From Penelope pileata (Eukaryota; Chordata; Aves; Galliformes; Cracidae), in NCBI GenBank assembly GCA_013396635.1, contig WBMW01001608.1, positions 85,219 through 149,218 of the forward strand: 64,000 bases of DNA, in the 5' to 3' direction. The notes under the pieces were generated by a model. That model did not search any database, was not told where the DNA came from, and worked only from the letters and a program-made list of their open reading frames with translations. Shown one piece after another: positions 35,812 to 48,592 of this stretch (position 1 is its first letter; the number at the start of each line of letters is the position of its first letter). The translations under genes and the position numbers were made by a program.

Positions 35812-38800
35812 TATATTTGGAATAAACACATACACAAGTGTGGCAAGTTAGGATGAAACAAATCCACAGTGCAACATCCATTCATTTTGTGTCTGCCTCC
35901 CTGTCCTCACCTAGGATGTGACTGCCAGTCTCCCACAGGTGTTGGTGTCTGGTAGTAAGGCGCCTGCCTGGGAGAGTCTCATCTTTCACCATGGTGCCCA
36001 CCTCTGCCCCAATGTCCTGCAACACTGCTGAGGTGGAAAAGTAAGTCCCAGCACGTGCATAAATAACTTCTATAGAGGGGAGAGAAGTGTTTCCAAGTAG
36101 AAGTGAGGAAGAGTGTGACAGAATTGAGCTGAATAAGTTTAAAAATATTTGACCATCAAAAGGGCCTTGTGATCAGGATAGACTAAGTTTATCTGCTACA
36201 GCTCATGCAGCTGCACAAAAGAACAAGATTCTCCTTATTTTGTTGCTCGTAAGAGTTTCCTCTTCTGGGAGGGAGTTGTCAACAAGTAAAACTCATGTAT
36301 CTGGCTTTTACATAGCCTTCTTCACTCATCTCAATATGATAGACACTTGGGAGCGAAAAAGATGGAATGAGCTGAAAAAGAGTGGAGTCCTTCCATCTAT
36401 CCACAGTTGAAAAATGCAGTCACTTAGGGGAAAGTAAGGTATCAGGCTGGGTAAGCTTGAGAACCACAAAGACGTTTACTTTTCACCCTCATCCTGGTGG
36501 TTGTTAACAGACAGTAAAACTTACTCTACAAAAGGTTTTCTCTGTCCACAATATGTTTCTTTGCAGAAGCAATAACATCTCAGACCAAAGAAAAACCACC
36601 AACAGCCTCCTTCCTAGGAATAACACATTCTTGATTCTCTTTCACAACTTTTTCCACCAGCTCTTTTAACTGATTAGTCAAAGGCACAGTCCTTGTTGAC
36701 ATCATGAAGTGTGGCAAAAACAAGTGTATAAATGAACAATTATTTCCAACATTTGCAATGAGATTAAGTGCTTATTGGATTAGGAAAATAACAGGATTTA
36801 ATAGGGTCATTTATGTTGCTAGTCTAGTATAAAAATATACAGTGCGCATATATGTATCAGATTACTGTCTCTATAGTCCATCTACCTATAAGCATTTAAA
36901 TATTTTATCTGTCCAGCACTAATACATTTCTGGCCTCTTCCCTTTCAGTATACTACAGGTGAATGTCCTTGCACATAGTGAACACATGACAGTTGTTATT
37001 GCCATAAGTGAAAAAGCATTTTTCAGCATGAGCTAATTTTGGCATCTTTTAACTTTCCTAGACCTGGAGAGCTGCCTTTTAAGTTTCTGTCACGTAGGAT
37101 GAATGATTTTCTCCCTGTTTCTCCCTCTGAATGTTGCTGGAGTAATCAAAAGCTCTACCAGTCTTCATTGTAGTGCCCCCACAGTTCCCTGGGACAAACA
37201 GGATGATTTGGGGAACCCACCTATGTACCATCGCATCGGGTCTTTTTGGCAAGGTTTTAGTAGCAGGATGGAGGTACAGGGGCTCTGTGGAAAGAGGCCA
37301 GGGTTCACCCTGTGCTTCAAAGAGCACAGCTGAGCTCATCAGTGGAATCTGTGTGCCTCTGTGAAAACATAACTAGAGAAGAGCAGAAAACACTAGAGAG
37401 AAAGAGGAGAAGGGGAGGAAGAGGGGGAAAGTAGTTTGAAACAATAGAAGAAACAGCAAGGTTAGAGGATGAAAAGGTGTTTCAGATAGTGAAGCAGATA
37501 TTTCCTAGAAGCTCATGAAGAGGATCAAAGCACAATTCCTGAAGGAATTGTGGCCCATAGAGGACCTACACTGGATCAAGAGTATTTCTGAAGGATTGCA
37601 CCACTTGGAGAGTACCCATAGTGAAACACAGGAGAACTGAGTAGGAAGGAGCAGCAAAGAGAACTGCCATGTACTGACCATAACCTCCCATTCCTCCCAT
37701 AACACACAGATTGAAGTGAGGAAGAGGAGTCTGAAATGAATAAGAAAAGTTGAGCCTGTCGAAGGGAGAAAGAAAGGTGTTTATTTAATATTTGTATACT
37801 TGAATCTAATTGACAAGAAATTAAATTACTATTCCTAAGCAGAGTCTGATTTGCCTGCAATGGTAATCAGCAAATGATCCTGTCTTTACCTCAATCCACA
37901 AATTTTTTTGTTTCTGTGTTTTTTGTTTTTCTTCCCCTGTCCTACTGAGGATCAAATGAGAGTCTGGATGGATGTTTGGTTGTTAGTCACAACAACCAAG
38001 ATTAACCCACCATGTAGCAAATTCTTGATTTATATTTCAGAATGTCTTCATTATCTATAGATGGCTTGCTGGTATAGCTTCGGTCTCTGTTCTCCAGGAT
38101 AATTTGATAAAGAATGATACTGAATATCTGTTCCTTACCAAAGGTCAGGGTGGACACCTGAGGGATGGGACACTAAGCTTCTTTTTATCAATTTAGATTA
38201 CAAAGCAATGAACTTCCTGAAGGCACCTTGATCTCAAGTTGATCATGAGAGTTAAAAGTGCTGGAAACTGTAGGAGGATCAGAATAGAAAGAAGTGTCCA
38301 CAAAAGGAGTCTGTTTGAATTCCAAAGAATACTCACAAGTGTAGAAGCAATCAAGAAAGGTGATAGCAATGCATATGTCGCTATTTTGATACACTATCTC
38401 TGGAGTTGTCTAAACTGAAGGAGGTTTGGTTTACATGTCATCTGCACTGTCTTATGTGTGTTTCATCTGCTTTGTGTCCTTTAAAAAGATGTGTCTGGCT
38501 GATTAAACTCGTAGGTAACAAGGACTAGTGTAAGCTGCAGAATCTTTCTCATAATTGACAAAAAAAAACACTTTTTTTTTTTTCAGGAAGAGATTTGAAG
38601 TGTCAATGACTAAAGCCGTGTGAATGCCAATGCTTCCAGTCACAGTATATTCAGACAAAATGAAAAAAAATCAGCCAATCAAATTTTTTTGAACATTTGA
38701 ACTGTACAAAATATGTAATGTCACCTGAAACAGGAAATTCATTGTGATTTTGAGTTTCTTTACTTTTTGTTTTTAATACATTTCAAGGGAAATTGAATAT

Positions 38801-41800
38801 ATATAATATTTCAAAACTAGAAAATAACACCATTTATTGTAAAGTATTGCAATAAACTAATAAAACTATGTTTCCCAATTAATTTTCAGGGGTTTAAGAA
38901 AGGTTAATTTTTGTTTGGTTGATTTAGGCAAGGAACTTTATAGAATGAAATCCAGTTCTCGGAGTTCTTTGGTACTGCTAAACCTGCCATTTTCATGTTT
39001 ATGAAAGATATATACTCAGTAGCTGAATAAATCATTTGACAGACTCTACCTGGAGCCAGACACACTCCACCTGGAGTGTTAAAGCTCTGGAGCTGCCACA
39101 ACGGAGAAGTCTGGGGAAGGCTGAGGCATGGATGGATCAGTGTTTCTTATTGATCCAGTAAAGTTGCTTAAGCCTCTGAATATCACACAAAGCTGTAAAG
39201 AATGGCATCCTGAAACTAGATAAATAGAAGAACAAATGCAGTGTTTTATGTTCTTTTATTTAGGTAAAGTTTTCAACAAAGCCAGAAAGACTGGATCCTT
39301 GGAAAGCAAATCTACAACAATTAATATTTCTATTTTTTTTTTAATTTTTTTGAGCAAAACAAAATCCTGGCCAAAAGAGATGGACAGCATAGCACAACAA
39401 ATTAACCAACCCAAATGTGGTTTCAACTGGCATAATCAACGTTAGAGACTAACCATATTTTCACCAAAACCATCTTCTCCTTTAGTGTTATAGATGACAC
39501 AATACTCATCTGTATTTGTGTGAGAGTTGTGTGAGATGAAAAGTGAGACTGAAGGAAACATGTAAAGATTGGACTCTGTTCAGAAGCGTATACTTAGCTT
39601 GAAGAAAAGAGATGATCTTCCAAAGTACAGGAAAATACTCTCATCCCCAGAGTTAAGCATGTACCTAAATTCCTCACTGTGGGTTCTGAAGAAACTGATG
39701 TCTCTCGTGTGTATAATATGTCTTGTGCACGTGGCTAGACCAGGATAACCCAAGAAATGTTCTACAAAGGTGTCCAATTCTCATTTGGCAGTCTGACTTT
39801 TCCACAGAGAGGAGCAGATTTTGGGGTAGACGTGCACGATTGACTCAGATCCCCAGATGGCTGTATTATCACATATAAATGGGGCTAAGGAGGGGGAAGG
39901 GACAGAGCACAATCCCTGCCCACACACAGCCTCTAAGGTCTGCAGTCATATTTGAGGGAAAGAGGAAGACAGGCAGCAATGCCTTTGACAGCTCACAGAC
40001 AGAATTCCTCTTCCAACAGAGTGGAAGAGGAATAAGGTGATGGAAGTGGAGCTGCTTCCATGTTTTGGTAATAAAGTGAGAGTAACCTGGCTACAGCTTG
40101 CTGTAATATGGGTCAGGCAGGAAGGAAGCTGGGAAGCAGGGCACAGACCATCTGTTCACCCAGCACCCAGAAATCCAGCAGAAATCCTGACCTTCTGGGA
40201 GGCCCCAAAGTGAGATCCTGTCACTGAAGCTGCTAAGGCTGGACCATGCTGAGTTCCTTTGTGCTGGGTCTGTGGGACTACTCATCTTATTCCGTGAGGG
40301 TGAGAATTGCATGGTCCCAACTCCACATTTCAGCTCTGCTTGTAGTAACAGCATCTGGATCAAGCCTACTACTTCTGAAAGGTTTCTGTCTTTCCTCACC
40401 CAAATACAAGAAGCTTCATTTTGTGAAAGTCCAGTATCTTCTTCTTTCATGATATTGTCGGTAAAAATCATGGTTAGTCAAAAAACACTATGTAGCCAAA
40501 ATCAATAAAATTATGTCCCTTGCTTTCATGCACTTCTCTCTGATAACATGATATGAGATATTCTTGCTATCAGTACATGTTACAATGTTGTATAAAGCCC
40601 ATATTCAGTTTCTTTAGAAAAGAAACTCAACTTATGCCAACAGGTCTCCTGCTGATGGAAAGCAAAATGGTTACCAGGGGAGGACCAGATGAAGCCACCA
40701 TGGTGTGAAGGTCATGAAGCAGTGCAGGGTGGAGTAAAATACATTCTTCTCACCACCAGACTTTCCAACTTATAAACTCCCACTTCAGATTTGTGAACAA
40801 AGCCAGTCCTGTGCCATTTAGTGAGTTTTCCCAATCCCAAACAGATTCCATTGCTTTCAGGTTTTCTTTTTTACTATAAGAAAAGCATCTTGGATATTTT
40901 GTATTTGCTCACTCTGTATATGAAAGAGATATAAATGTGCATGTCTGTTCACCCTGTTCATCCTCAAAAATCACCTCACATCTACCCAGTCACTGTAAAA
41001 CTTAACAAATTTTCCCAATTTGTATTGTAAAGAGAATAGTTTATCTGATACTTTGTTATGTATCATGACACTGGACCATACCAAGGTCACATTCAGGTAA
41101 TTTAAATGAGGAAATCTATAAGGAGGAAATGTTGTTCTAAGAAGTGTGGAAAAATTAGTTCACATACTCTAGGGCTGTGATTTAATCCAAATATATTATT
41201 TAGATTACATTTTCAGATCTTTTTAAAATCAAAATTGAATATAAAATATTATGATAGTGTGCAGTTTTTTAACCAAGAAATTAGTCTTGTAGAGAGAAGT
41301 TGGGAAGTCTATAGTTGTGGTTCCTTGCAGCCATGGGTTACGTTCAAGATTTTAGCCTGTGTTTTCAAATCCATATACATGACTAGTCTGATTTATGTTT
41401 GGATTGCTTTATCGTCTCTGATCATCACACTTTGCATCAGCTACTCTCCAGATGTGAAAAAAGTGTCTCTCTCAGTGCAGAAACTTGTTAGTGCAGGAGA
41501 TAGAACTTGGCTGGCAGCTGGTCCACGTAGCTGGAAAGGAATTCATATCCTGTATGCACAGGAGGACCACAGTCTCATCACCTCCAGCACAACACATATC
41601 CCACCACATACATCTCACCACATATCACTACAGCAACACATCACAAGAAAGCAATGTGAAACCAAAGCCAGCCAGAAAATGAATGGACAGGTAGATGTCC
41701 AAATATATTTATATGTATAAATGGCAGACTAAAAACATGAATTGCTTTATTCACAAAGGATAAAGTATTAACAAACACATACCTAAAACATATGGTTATA

Positions 41801-44669
41801 TTGCTTAGAACTCTGGCTCAAAATGTTTGTCATGCACATACTTTATCAGGCAGACAATACTCAATGCTGCCCACACATGGGCAAACACATATAGGCCAAT
41901 CAGAGGTCAAATACATTAGCATCACATTGAAAATGTTCTCATCCCTTTGTGCTCATTAAAAGCGCCTATTTATGTATTGACCACTTCTGTGACTTAAAGT
42001 GGGTGGGATCTGGACCTAGATTTGCACACTTTGTTTCCAATTTCTCTTGCACAGGTTTTAAATTGTGTATTAATTCCTGGTTTCATATTCTTTTTTCACT
42101 AGCTTGAACATAAGAGAAAAAAAATTATGAGTCAGTCAGTAAGTTTGTTCCTTCATAACTAGGAGATCAGATTTCAGACACAGGACTTGCTTTGGCTTTG
42201 GTTTAGCTTGAGCAAATTCATATTAAGTCACAAGTGATGTCATATAGCTGAAGGACATAAATACCAATATGTGATATATGGTTTGATATAGTCACAGACC
42301 CAAAAAAAGCACTTCATCAGGGAAAATGGACTGATTATTTTTCCAGTACCCCTGAGACTCTTCAGTCCCCATTAATCTCAGCAGGAACTGCATGTGCTGT
42401 GCAATTTTCAGAATCAGGCCCCTATCACCCTGTTGCTCTGAGGCCACAAACAACCTGAGAAGTCTCCTCCTTTGGATATTAGAAGATTTGCTGGAAATTT
42501 TTGTGAACAAACCACCCAGTGTATTTTCTGCCTTCCAGAAATGAACAAAGCAATCTGCAAGGATGTATAAATGACTTGCTTCTCAACAGCTGTGTGACTC
42601 CGAAGCATCCTCCATGTATTCAGATATTGGAAGCTATTTATATTACTGATTAAGTCCATCACAATGCAATCTGCTTGAAGTCAGAGCTAGAGGCTCAAAA
42701 ATCATCAGTAAGATGGCAGTTTGCTGTTCATGCTGGGTTGTGTTGGCTCTAGAGTATCATTTTCATCAATGCATGAGAGGTAAGGTCTCCCTCAGTTCTT
42801 TACCAGTTCTCCCACTCTAGTTTCCAATCTCAGCCTCACAGAGAGTGTTTTGTGAGGTCCAGAAAAGAGCAAAGCAGTGTGGTGATCCCAAGTCCCTCCA
42901 GCTCTATGGGATGGAGTGAATCTGAAGAGAAAGTCTAGCTTTGCTATTGATATGGCGCCTGGAGGTCATCCTTGAGGTAAGACTTCACAGAATGACTACC
43001 TTTTCATGGCTCTTACCCACACAGTGCCTCCACCTTCAGCCTTCCGCTCTCACAGTTGCCCAGGAGACTATTGCCCTTTGAGATCATCCTGGCCAAAATG
43101 CACTGACATAAAGTTGGTTTCTGTCATAAACCACATTACAATGATTCCCCCAAAAAATGATTTTGCCAAACTCAATCTAAAATAAATAAATAAATAAATA
43201 AATCATTTTAAAGTGCATATAGTACCTTTTTAAATGTTATTTCCAAAGTAGAGATGTGTTACATTGCAGCAGGGTGTGGATTTAGAAGCCCATTTTCTCA
43301 CTTCTACGCATAATTAGCCCTTTTAATGCAACCAAAGTAGCAATGTGGCAGTGGAAACCTTGTATTTGTGCAGAGAAGGTAAGACTGGCAAAAGAAAGGC
43401 TAAGAAAAACCCTGAAAACACTAGTATGCAAAATGGCATGAAACAATAATAAAAACACAGCTATTTAAGAGAACAGTACATTAGCATGACTGCATGCAGA
43501 AAGAAAACTAACACGTGTATATCAATACAATGTTTAACCTCTTGGAAATCAGTAAGATCAACAGAATGGCTGAAACTATTAGCCTAACCAAAAGTGTTGT
43601 CAATAGGCAGATTGTGATAAAGGATTTGCTCCTCTCGTCCACAATTTCTTGCTGCACTCTATACATCAGGGTTGCTTAAGCAACGTGAACTGATACAGTG
43701 GGAATAGGAATGCTTAATCTCAAAGGCAGCTGTATTTTTTAAATATATTTTTTAGCACTTTGTGATGTATTTGCCTGTGTCAGGAGACTTAAATATTTAA
43801 ACAGGGTGACAAAGTTCATTTCAACCTCAATGACAGTCAAACCCCCTGACATCCCCTTTTTGTAATGCGAGCAGAATTTTCTTCATAGAAATAGCCTACC
43901 TCAGAGGAGCAAGGAAAGGGAAAAAAACTTCTGTTCCAACTTTTAAAGTCCAGGAAGTCTTTGCAATTTCTGTCTCAGCCTTACCTACTCAGCCACCACA
44001 CCCATTTCCTATGTATAGCCGTTTACATTTCTGACTAGGCTGTGAGTACATTCTCTGTGGAAAATCAGCTGCCCACCTCACTGCCTGACATACAAGTGAG
44101 TGGAAGCCAGCAGCATTTCATGTCTGCCTGGGGACTAGGTGCTTTCAGGCTACCCTCAGGCCTCCATCTTCCCAGGGCAGCCCAGGCTGCCCTTCCTCTT
44201 CCTGAGCGCGCTGAGGGGTGTGTCTGTCCTCAGGCAGACCCAGGGATGAGCAAGTGCCTTTAAAATGTGACAAAACAAGAAATGTGGATTTGTTGCATTT
44301 GTTTTCTCACCTGGTGTGGCCTCTGGGCCGTGGCGGGTGCCAGGTCATCTGTGCTGAGATGTGTCATGGTCCACAATCAGAACAGCAAGCGGCAGGGCTC
44401 AGCCATCCCCACACGCCTTTACCTCACACTTGCCCTCTCCCGTTTCTCTCCTTCCTGAGGAGATAATTCATCCCACTGCTGTCTTTCCTGCTGTCTTTTC
44501 CATATAGATCCACACACCCATGTTTCCCCAGTTTTTATCCCATTGCAGGCATTCTCCAGCCAAGAGCACTGCTCTGGGAGAGTTAGTAGCCATCACACTG
44601 ACAAACATTAACTGCAAGGGGAAATATCATTTCAAGAATGACTAGGTTCAATCAAAAGGAATTCAGCCT
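35812..44669. other. AT-rich stretch with no recognisable gene
   Basis: No gene or clear transposon was recognised. A patch at about 37240-37300 (GGCAAGGTTTTAGTAGCAGG) recalls a common bird LTR segment and has a weaker relative at 25757, but both are too short and diverged to name. A degenerate CA-rich array with ACCACATA-like units lies at 41577-41645, inside an open frame of 161 codons (41235-41720, TTG start) with one hydrophobic segment and no known domain. An (AAAT)n tract is at 43179-43203. The last 600 bases (44030-44620) are GC-richer than their surroundings without any identifiable exon. Confidence 0.55.
43179..43203. repeat. (AAAT)6 microsatellite
   Basis: Six AAAT units in an AT-rich setting. 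Confidence 0.9.
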
Positions 44670-44975
44670 CGGGGACAGACTCTTTAGCAGGGTCTGTGGG
44701 GATAGGACAAGGGGGAATGGTTTCAAACTGAAAGAGAGGAAATTTAGGTTAGATTTAAGGAAAATGTTTTTTACAGTAAGCGTGGTGAAGCATTGGAACA
44801 GGTTGCCCAGAAAGGTGGTGGAAGCCCCATCCCTGGATACATTCAAAGTCAGGCTGGACCAAGCCTTGAGCAACCTGATCTAGCTGTAGATGTCCCTGTA
44901 CGTTGCAGGGGAGTTGGACTAGATGGCCTTTAAGGGTCCCTTTCAACTCTAAGGATTCTATGATTCTATGACTCT
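44670..44975 (+). mobile_element. CR1 LINE 3' end
   Basis: A short 5'-truncated CR1 on the plus strand. The frame at 44638-44883 encodes RLFSRVCGDRTRGNGFKLKE, FRLDLRKMFFTVSVVKHWNR and LPRKVVEAPSLDTFK and ends ALSNLI followed by a stop, the C-terminus of CR1 ORF2. The 3' untranslated region follows (GGACTAGATGGCC, CCTTTCAACTCT) and ends in GATTCTATGATTCTATGACT octamers at 44954-44973. The coding tail is still open, so it is a fairly young insertion. The left edge, between 44638 and 44680, is uncertain. Confidence 0.9.
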
Positions 44976-45926
44976 AACCTGCTGGAAACATTTGGCTTTT
45001 TTGTTCTTCCACAAGCTATTTAAGGGAATAGAATATTAATATGACCTAAGCAGTGGATGCAGGGAGAGGCTGAGAAGAAAAGAGGTGCTGGGAGCTCCCT
45101 GCTCCCTGTTCATTCCTCCTGTGCAGCCAGAAAAGGAAACAGAAACCAATCTGTTCCCCACTTGAGTGCTCACAGATAGGTCCTTTGCATGGCAAATTGA
45201 AGAACAGGGAGAAATGGGAAAATCATGCCCTATGCTCTGCCAGATCTTCACAACCCTGCATCCTGCCAAGCTGGCTTTTCCAGGACCAGGATGTGAAAGA
45301 TCCTGAACACTGACACAAGCCTCTCAGACCTCACTTCTTCAATCAGCAGAATGACAGATGCAGCCTGTTGCTAACTGTTTTGACATCTGTACTCACTTTC
45401 ACCACTTCTTCCTTCCCCCTTAGCACCTTCCTTCCACAGTCAGCCAAATTGGACATGTTCTTCTACAGAGTGGACGAGATTTTAATTATGTCTAGTGGGA
45501 ATGGAAAAAGGCACTGCCTTCCACCATACAGCCAGTCACTGGCCATGGGAGTGAGCAGGGAGAAGACGATGCTGGAAGGGAAATCATGACGAAACAAGCT
45601 CCCTCGTTCCCTCTCCACCTCCAGCTTGCTCTATGCAATAGTCAGCGTGGCTAAATTAGAAGAAGAGGATCTCATAATTCCAACATATTATCTTAGAAAC
45701 AAAGCAAGTCTGACATCTTCCCACTTCTTCCATGTTGTCGGTAAGTTAATGACTGTCAGTAACTGCCTCTTCATTGTGCCTGTGCAAATGTTTTTGGCAC
45801 TGCTCAGTAAAGCAGTGACTGAAACAGCCCAGCCTGAAGAAATTCATTGAAAATAAAGAGTAAAGGACCACAAAACACTTGTATCCATCACACTGCTACA
45901 CAGAGTTGCTGGAATAAGCAGCAAAG
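44976..45926. other. Unique spacer between two CR1 copies
   Basis: Mixed-composition sequence with no recognisable gene. A candidate exon at 45625-45740, preceded by a CCCTCTCCACCTCCAG acceptor and followed by GTAAGT, is open in one frame but matches no family I know. Confidence 0.5.
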
Positions 45927-47184
45927 GAATCATAGAATCACAGTATCTTAAGGTTGGAAAAGACCTCTAAGATCATCCAGTCCAACCACCAGCTCATCAC
46001 CACCATACCAATAAAATAATATAATTAAGTGCCACATCTACACAATTTTTAAACACTTCCGGGGATGATGACTCCGCCACTTGCCTGGCAGCCTGTTCCA
46101 ATACTTGACCACTCTTTCAGAGAATAATTTTTTCCTAATATCCAACCTGAACCTCCCCTGGTGCAACTTGAAGCCATTACCTCTAGTCTTATCACTTGTT
46201 ACCTGGGAGAAGAGACCAACATCCACCTCACTACAACCTTCTTTCAGGTAGTTGTAGAGAGTGACAAGGTCACCCTTGAGCTTCCTCTTCTCCAGACTAA
46301 ACAATTCCAGTTCCCTCAGCCACTCCTCATAAGACTTGTGCTCCAGACCCTTCACGAGCTTTATTGTCCTTACCTGGACTTGCTTCAGCAGCTCTTGTAC
46401 TGAGGAACACAAAACAGTACTCAAGGTGAGGCCCGACTAGTGATGAGTACAAGGGGAAAATTGCTTCCCTAGTCCTGCTAGCTAGACCATTTCTGATACA
46501 AACGGGGATACCATTAGCCATCTTGGCCACCTGAACACACTGCTGGCTCATGTTCAGGCAGCTATCGACAAGCACTCCCAGATCCTTTTCCACCACACAA
46601 CTTTCCAGCCACTCTGCCCCTAGCTTGTAGTATTGAACGGGATTGTGACCAAAGTGCAGGACCAAGCACATGGTCTTGTTGAACCTCATACAACTGGCCT
46701 CAGTCCATCAATACAGCCTACCCATATTCCTCTGTAGGGCCTTCCAATCCTCGAGCAGATCAACAGTTCCTCCCAACTTGGTGTCATCTGCAAACTTACT
46801 GAGGGTGCACTCAGTCCCCTCATCCAGATCATTGATAAAGATATTAAACAGGACCAGCCCCAGTACTGAGTGAACACATTCTCCAGGAGAATGCTATGGG
46901 AGTCAGTGACAAACGGTTTACTAAAGTCTAGGTAAACTACATCCACGGCCATTCCCTCATCCACTAGGTGTGTCACCTGGTCATAGAAGGAGATCAGGTT
47001 GGTCAAGCAGGACTTGCCTTTCATGAACCCATGCTAGCTAGGCCTGATGCCCTGGTTGTCCTGTACATGCAGTGTGATCTCAAGATGATCTGCTTTGTAA
47101 CCTTCCCAGATACCAACGTCAGGCTGACAGGACTGTAGCTCCCCAGATACTCCTTCCAGCCCTTCTTGTAGATGGGTGTCACAT
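45927..47184 (-). mobile_element. CR1 LINE, 3' half of the interrupted minus-strand copy
   Basis: Read on the minus strand, this is the reverse transcriptase and C-terminal part of a CR1, with its octamer tail at the left end (ATCATAGAATCACAG at 45929-45943). It is one half of an older element whose 5' part continues at 47909-48592; the two are separated by a younger CR1. The sequence either side of the younger copy joins in the normal CR1 order with only a few bases lost, which shows that the split is due to insertion. Confidence 0.9.
46038..47024 (-). pseudogene. CR1 reverse transcriptase remnant
   Basis: From right to left, 47024-46686 begins MKGKSCLTNLISFYDQVTHL and VDVVYLDFSKPF, RT motifs. 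Just after HSILLE (about 46880) the frame is lost and the text resumes further downstream at an NIFINDLDEG-like motif and the FADDTKLGG-like catalytic motif in another frame. A stretch of the RT palm is therefore deleted. The frame at 46689-46327 encodes MRFNKTMCLVLHFGHNP and EKDLGVLVDSCLNMSQQ, then the frame at 46424-46038 encodes LVKGLEHKSYEEWLRELELF, TRGNGFKL and VVKYWNRLP. Frameshifts and the deletion make it inactive. Confidence 0.87.
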
Positions 47185-47187
47185 ACA

Positions 47188-47906
47188 CACATCAGTAGAG
47201 ATTAGGGGATGACCTGCTGGAAAGGAACTCTGCAGAGAAGGACCTGGGGTCCTGGCAGACAACAGGTTGACTGTGATCCAGCAGTGCGCCCTTGTTACCA
47301 AGAAGGCCAACAGTACCCTGGGGTGCATTAAAAAGAGTGTGGCCAGCGGATCGAGAGAGAATGTTCTCCCGCTCTGTTCTGCCCTTATAAGGCCTTATAA
47401 GGCCACATCTGGAATACTTTGTCTAGTTCTGGGCTCCCCAGTTCAAAAAAGACAGGATCTTCTAGAGAAAGCCCAGCAAAGGGCCACAAAGATTATTAAG
47501 GGTCTGGAGAATCTCCCATACAAGGAAAGGCTGAGAGATCTGGAACTGCTCAGCCTGGAGAAGACTGAGAGGGAATCGCATCACTGTTTATAAAAATCTG
47601 AAGTGTGGGAGTCAAATGGATGAGGCCAGGCTCTTTTCAGTGGTGCACAGTGATAGGACAAGGGCCAAGAGACAAAAACTGCAGCACAGGAAGTTCCATC
47701 TGAAAACAAGAAAGAACTTCTTTACTTTGAGGGTGACAAAGCACTGGAACTGAGGTTGTGGAGTCTCCTCCTCTGGAGATATTCAAGACCTGCCTGGGCG
47801 CTTTCCTGCGCAGCCTACTGTAGAGAATCTGCTTTAGCAGAGGTGTTGAATTTGATGATCCCCAGAGGTCCTTTCCAAACCCTACAATTCTGTGATTCTG
47901 TGATTG
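47188..47906 (+). mobile_element. Younger CR1 LINE nested in the minus-strand CR1
   Basis: A 5'-truncated plus-strand CR1 of a different subfamily from its host. It begins with GGATGACCTGCTGGAAAGGA and encodes EKDLGVLADNRLTV, KKANSTLGCIKKSVAS, RATKIIKGLENLPYKERLRD and LELLSLEK (47267-47593 is open). It then continues in shifted frames through LFSVVHSDRTRAK-like sequence and LEIFKTCLG-like sequence to the 3' untranslated part. It ends in TTCTGTGATTCTGTGATT at 47888-47905. A 10-bp duplication of CCTTATAAGG at 47383-47402 disrupts the frame. Confidence 0.9.
47383..47402. repeat. 10-bp tandem duplication within the CR1
   Basis: CCTTATAAGG occurs twice in a row; each unit is itself a perfect palindrome. 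Ten extra bases shift the CR1 reading frame at this point. Confidence 0.85.
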
Positions 47907-47908
47907 AC

Positions 47909-48592
47909 TAGTCTCCAGTCGTGTGGGACCTCCCCAGCTGACCACTGCTGATAAATTATGGAAAGCGGCTTGGCAAGACCTTCTGCCAGCTCCCTCACTA
48001 CTCTTGGGTGGATCCCATTCAGCTACGTAGATCTGCAGTAGCCTAGGTGGTGTAGTAGGTTGCTAACTGTTTCCTCCTGAATCTGGGGGGTTTATTCTGG
48101 CCCCCATCACTGTCTTCCACCTCAGGGAGCTGACTACCCTGAGGATAACTGTTCTGACTATGAAAGACAGAAGTAAAAAAGGTATTGAGCACCTTAGCTT
48201 TTTCTTCATCCTTGGCAATGTTCCATGCCACATCCAATAAAGGATAGAGATTCCCCATGTCCCTCTGTCTGGTATTAATGTTTTTGTGAAAACAATTCTC
48301 TTTTACAATGGTGGCCAGATTAATTTCTAGCTGAGCTTTTGCCTTTCTCATTTTCTCTCTACATATTCTAGCATGATCCTTGTACTGCCCCCTCTTCCAA
48401 AGGTGGTAGATTGTTTTTTTCCCAGAAACTCAGCAAAATCTCCCTGTTTAGCCTGCCTGGTCTTCTTACACACTGGCTTGTCTTATGGCATTGAAGATGG
48501 CCTGCTTCTGCACCTTTAAGAGTTTCTTCTTGAGGAATGTTCAGCCTTCCTGCACTTCATTGCCTTTCAGGGCTGGCCAAGAGACACAGAAG
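47909..48592 (-). mobile_element. CR1 LINE, 5' half of the interrupted minus-strand copy
   Basis: Minus-strand CR1 sequence continuing the element at 45927-47184. It covers the linker between endonuclease and RT and the first RT residues, and is nearly colinear with the copy at 1-700: both carry ATGGAAAGCGGCTTGGCAA on the plus strand. The frame at 48351-48043 reads RKAKAQLEINLATIVKENCF, LLDVAWNIAKDEEKAKVLNT and FFTSVFHSQ, a typical CR1 linker. The copy is truncated at its 5' end near 48592, in the QAIL/FLKKKLLK-type segment just after the endonuclease. Confidence 0.88.

Noticed and set aside
41235..41720. 161-codon open frame with a hydrophobic segment
   Set aside because: It starts at TTG, runs into a CA-rich degenerate repeat and has no recognisable domain or splice context.
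43179..43203. Regular spacing of AAAT units as a possible CRISPR-like array
   Set aside because: It is a tetranucleotide microsatellite with no spacers, in a vertebrate setting.
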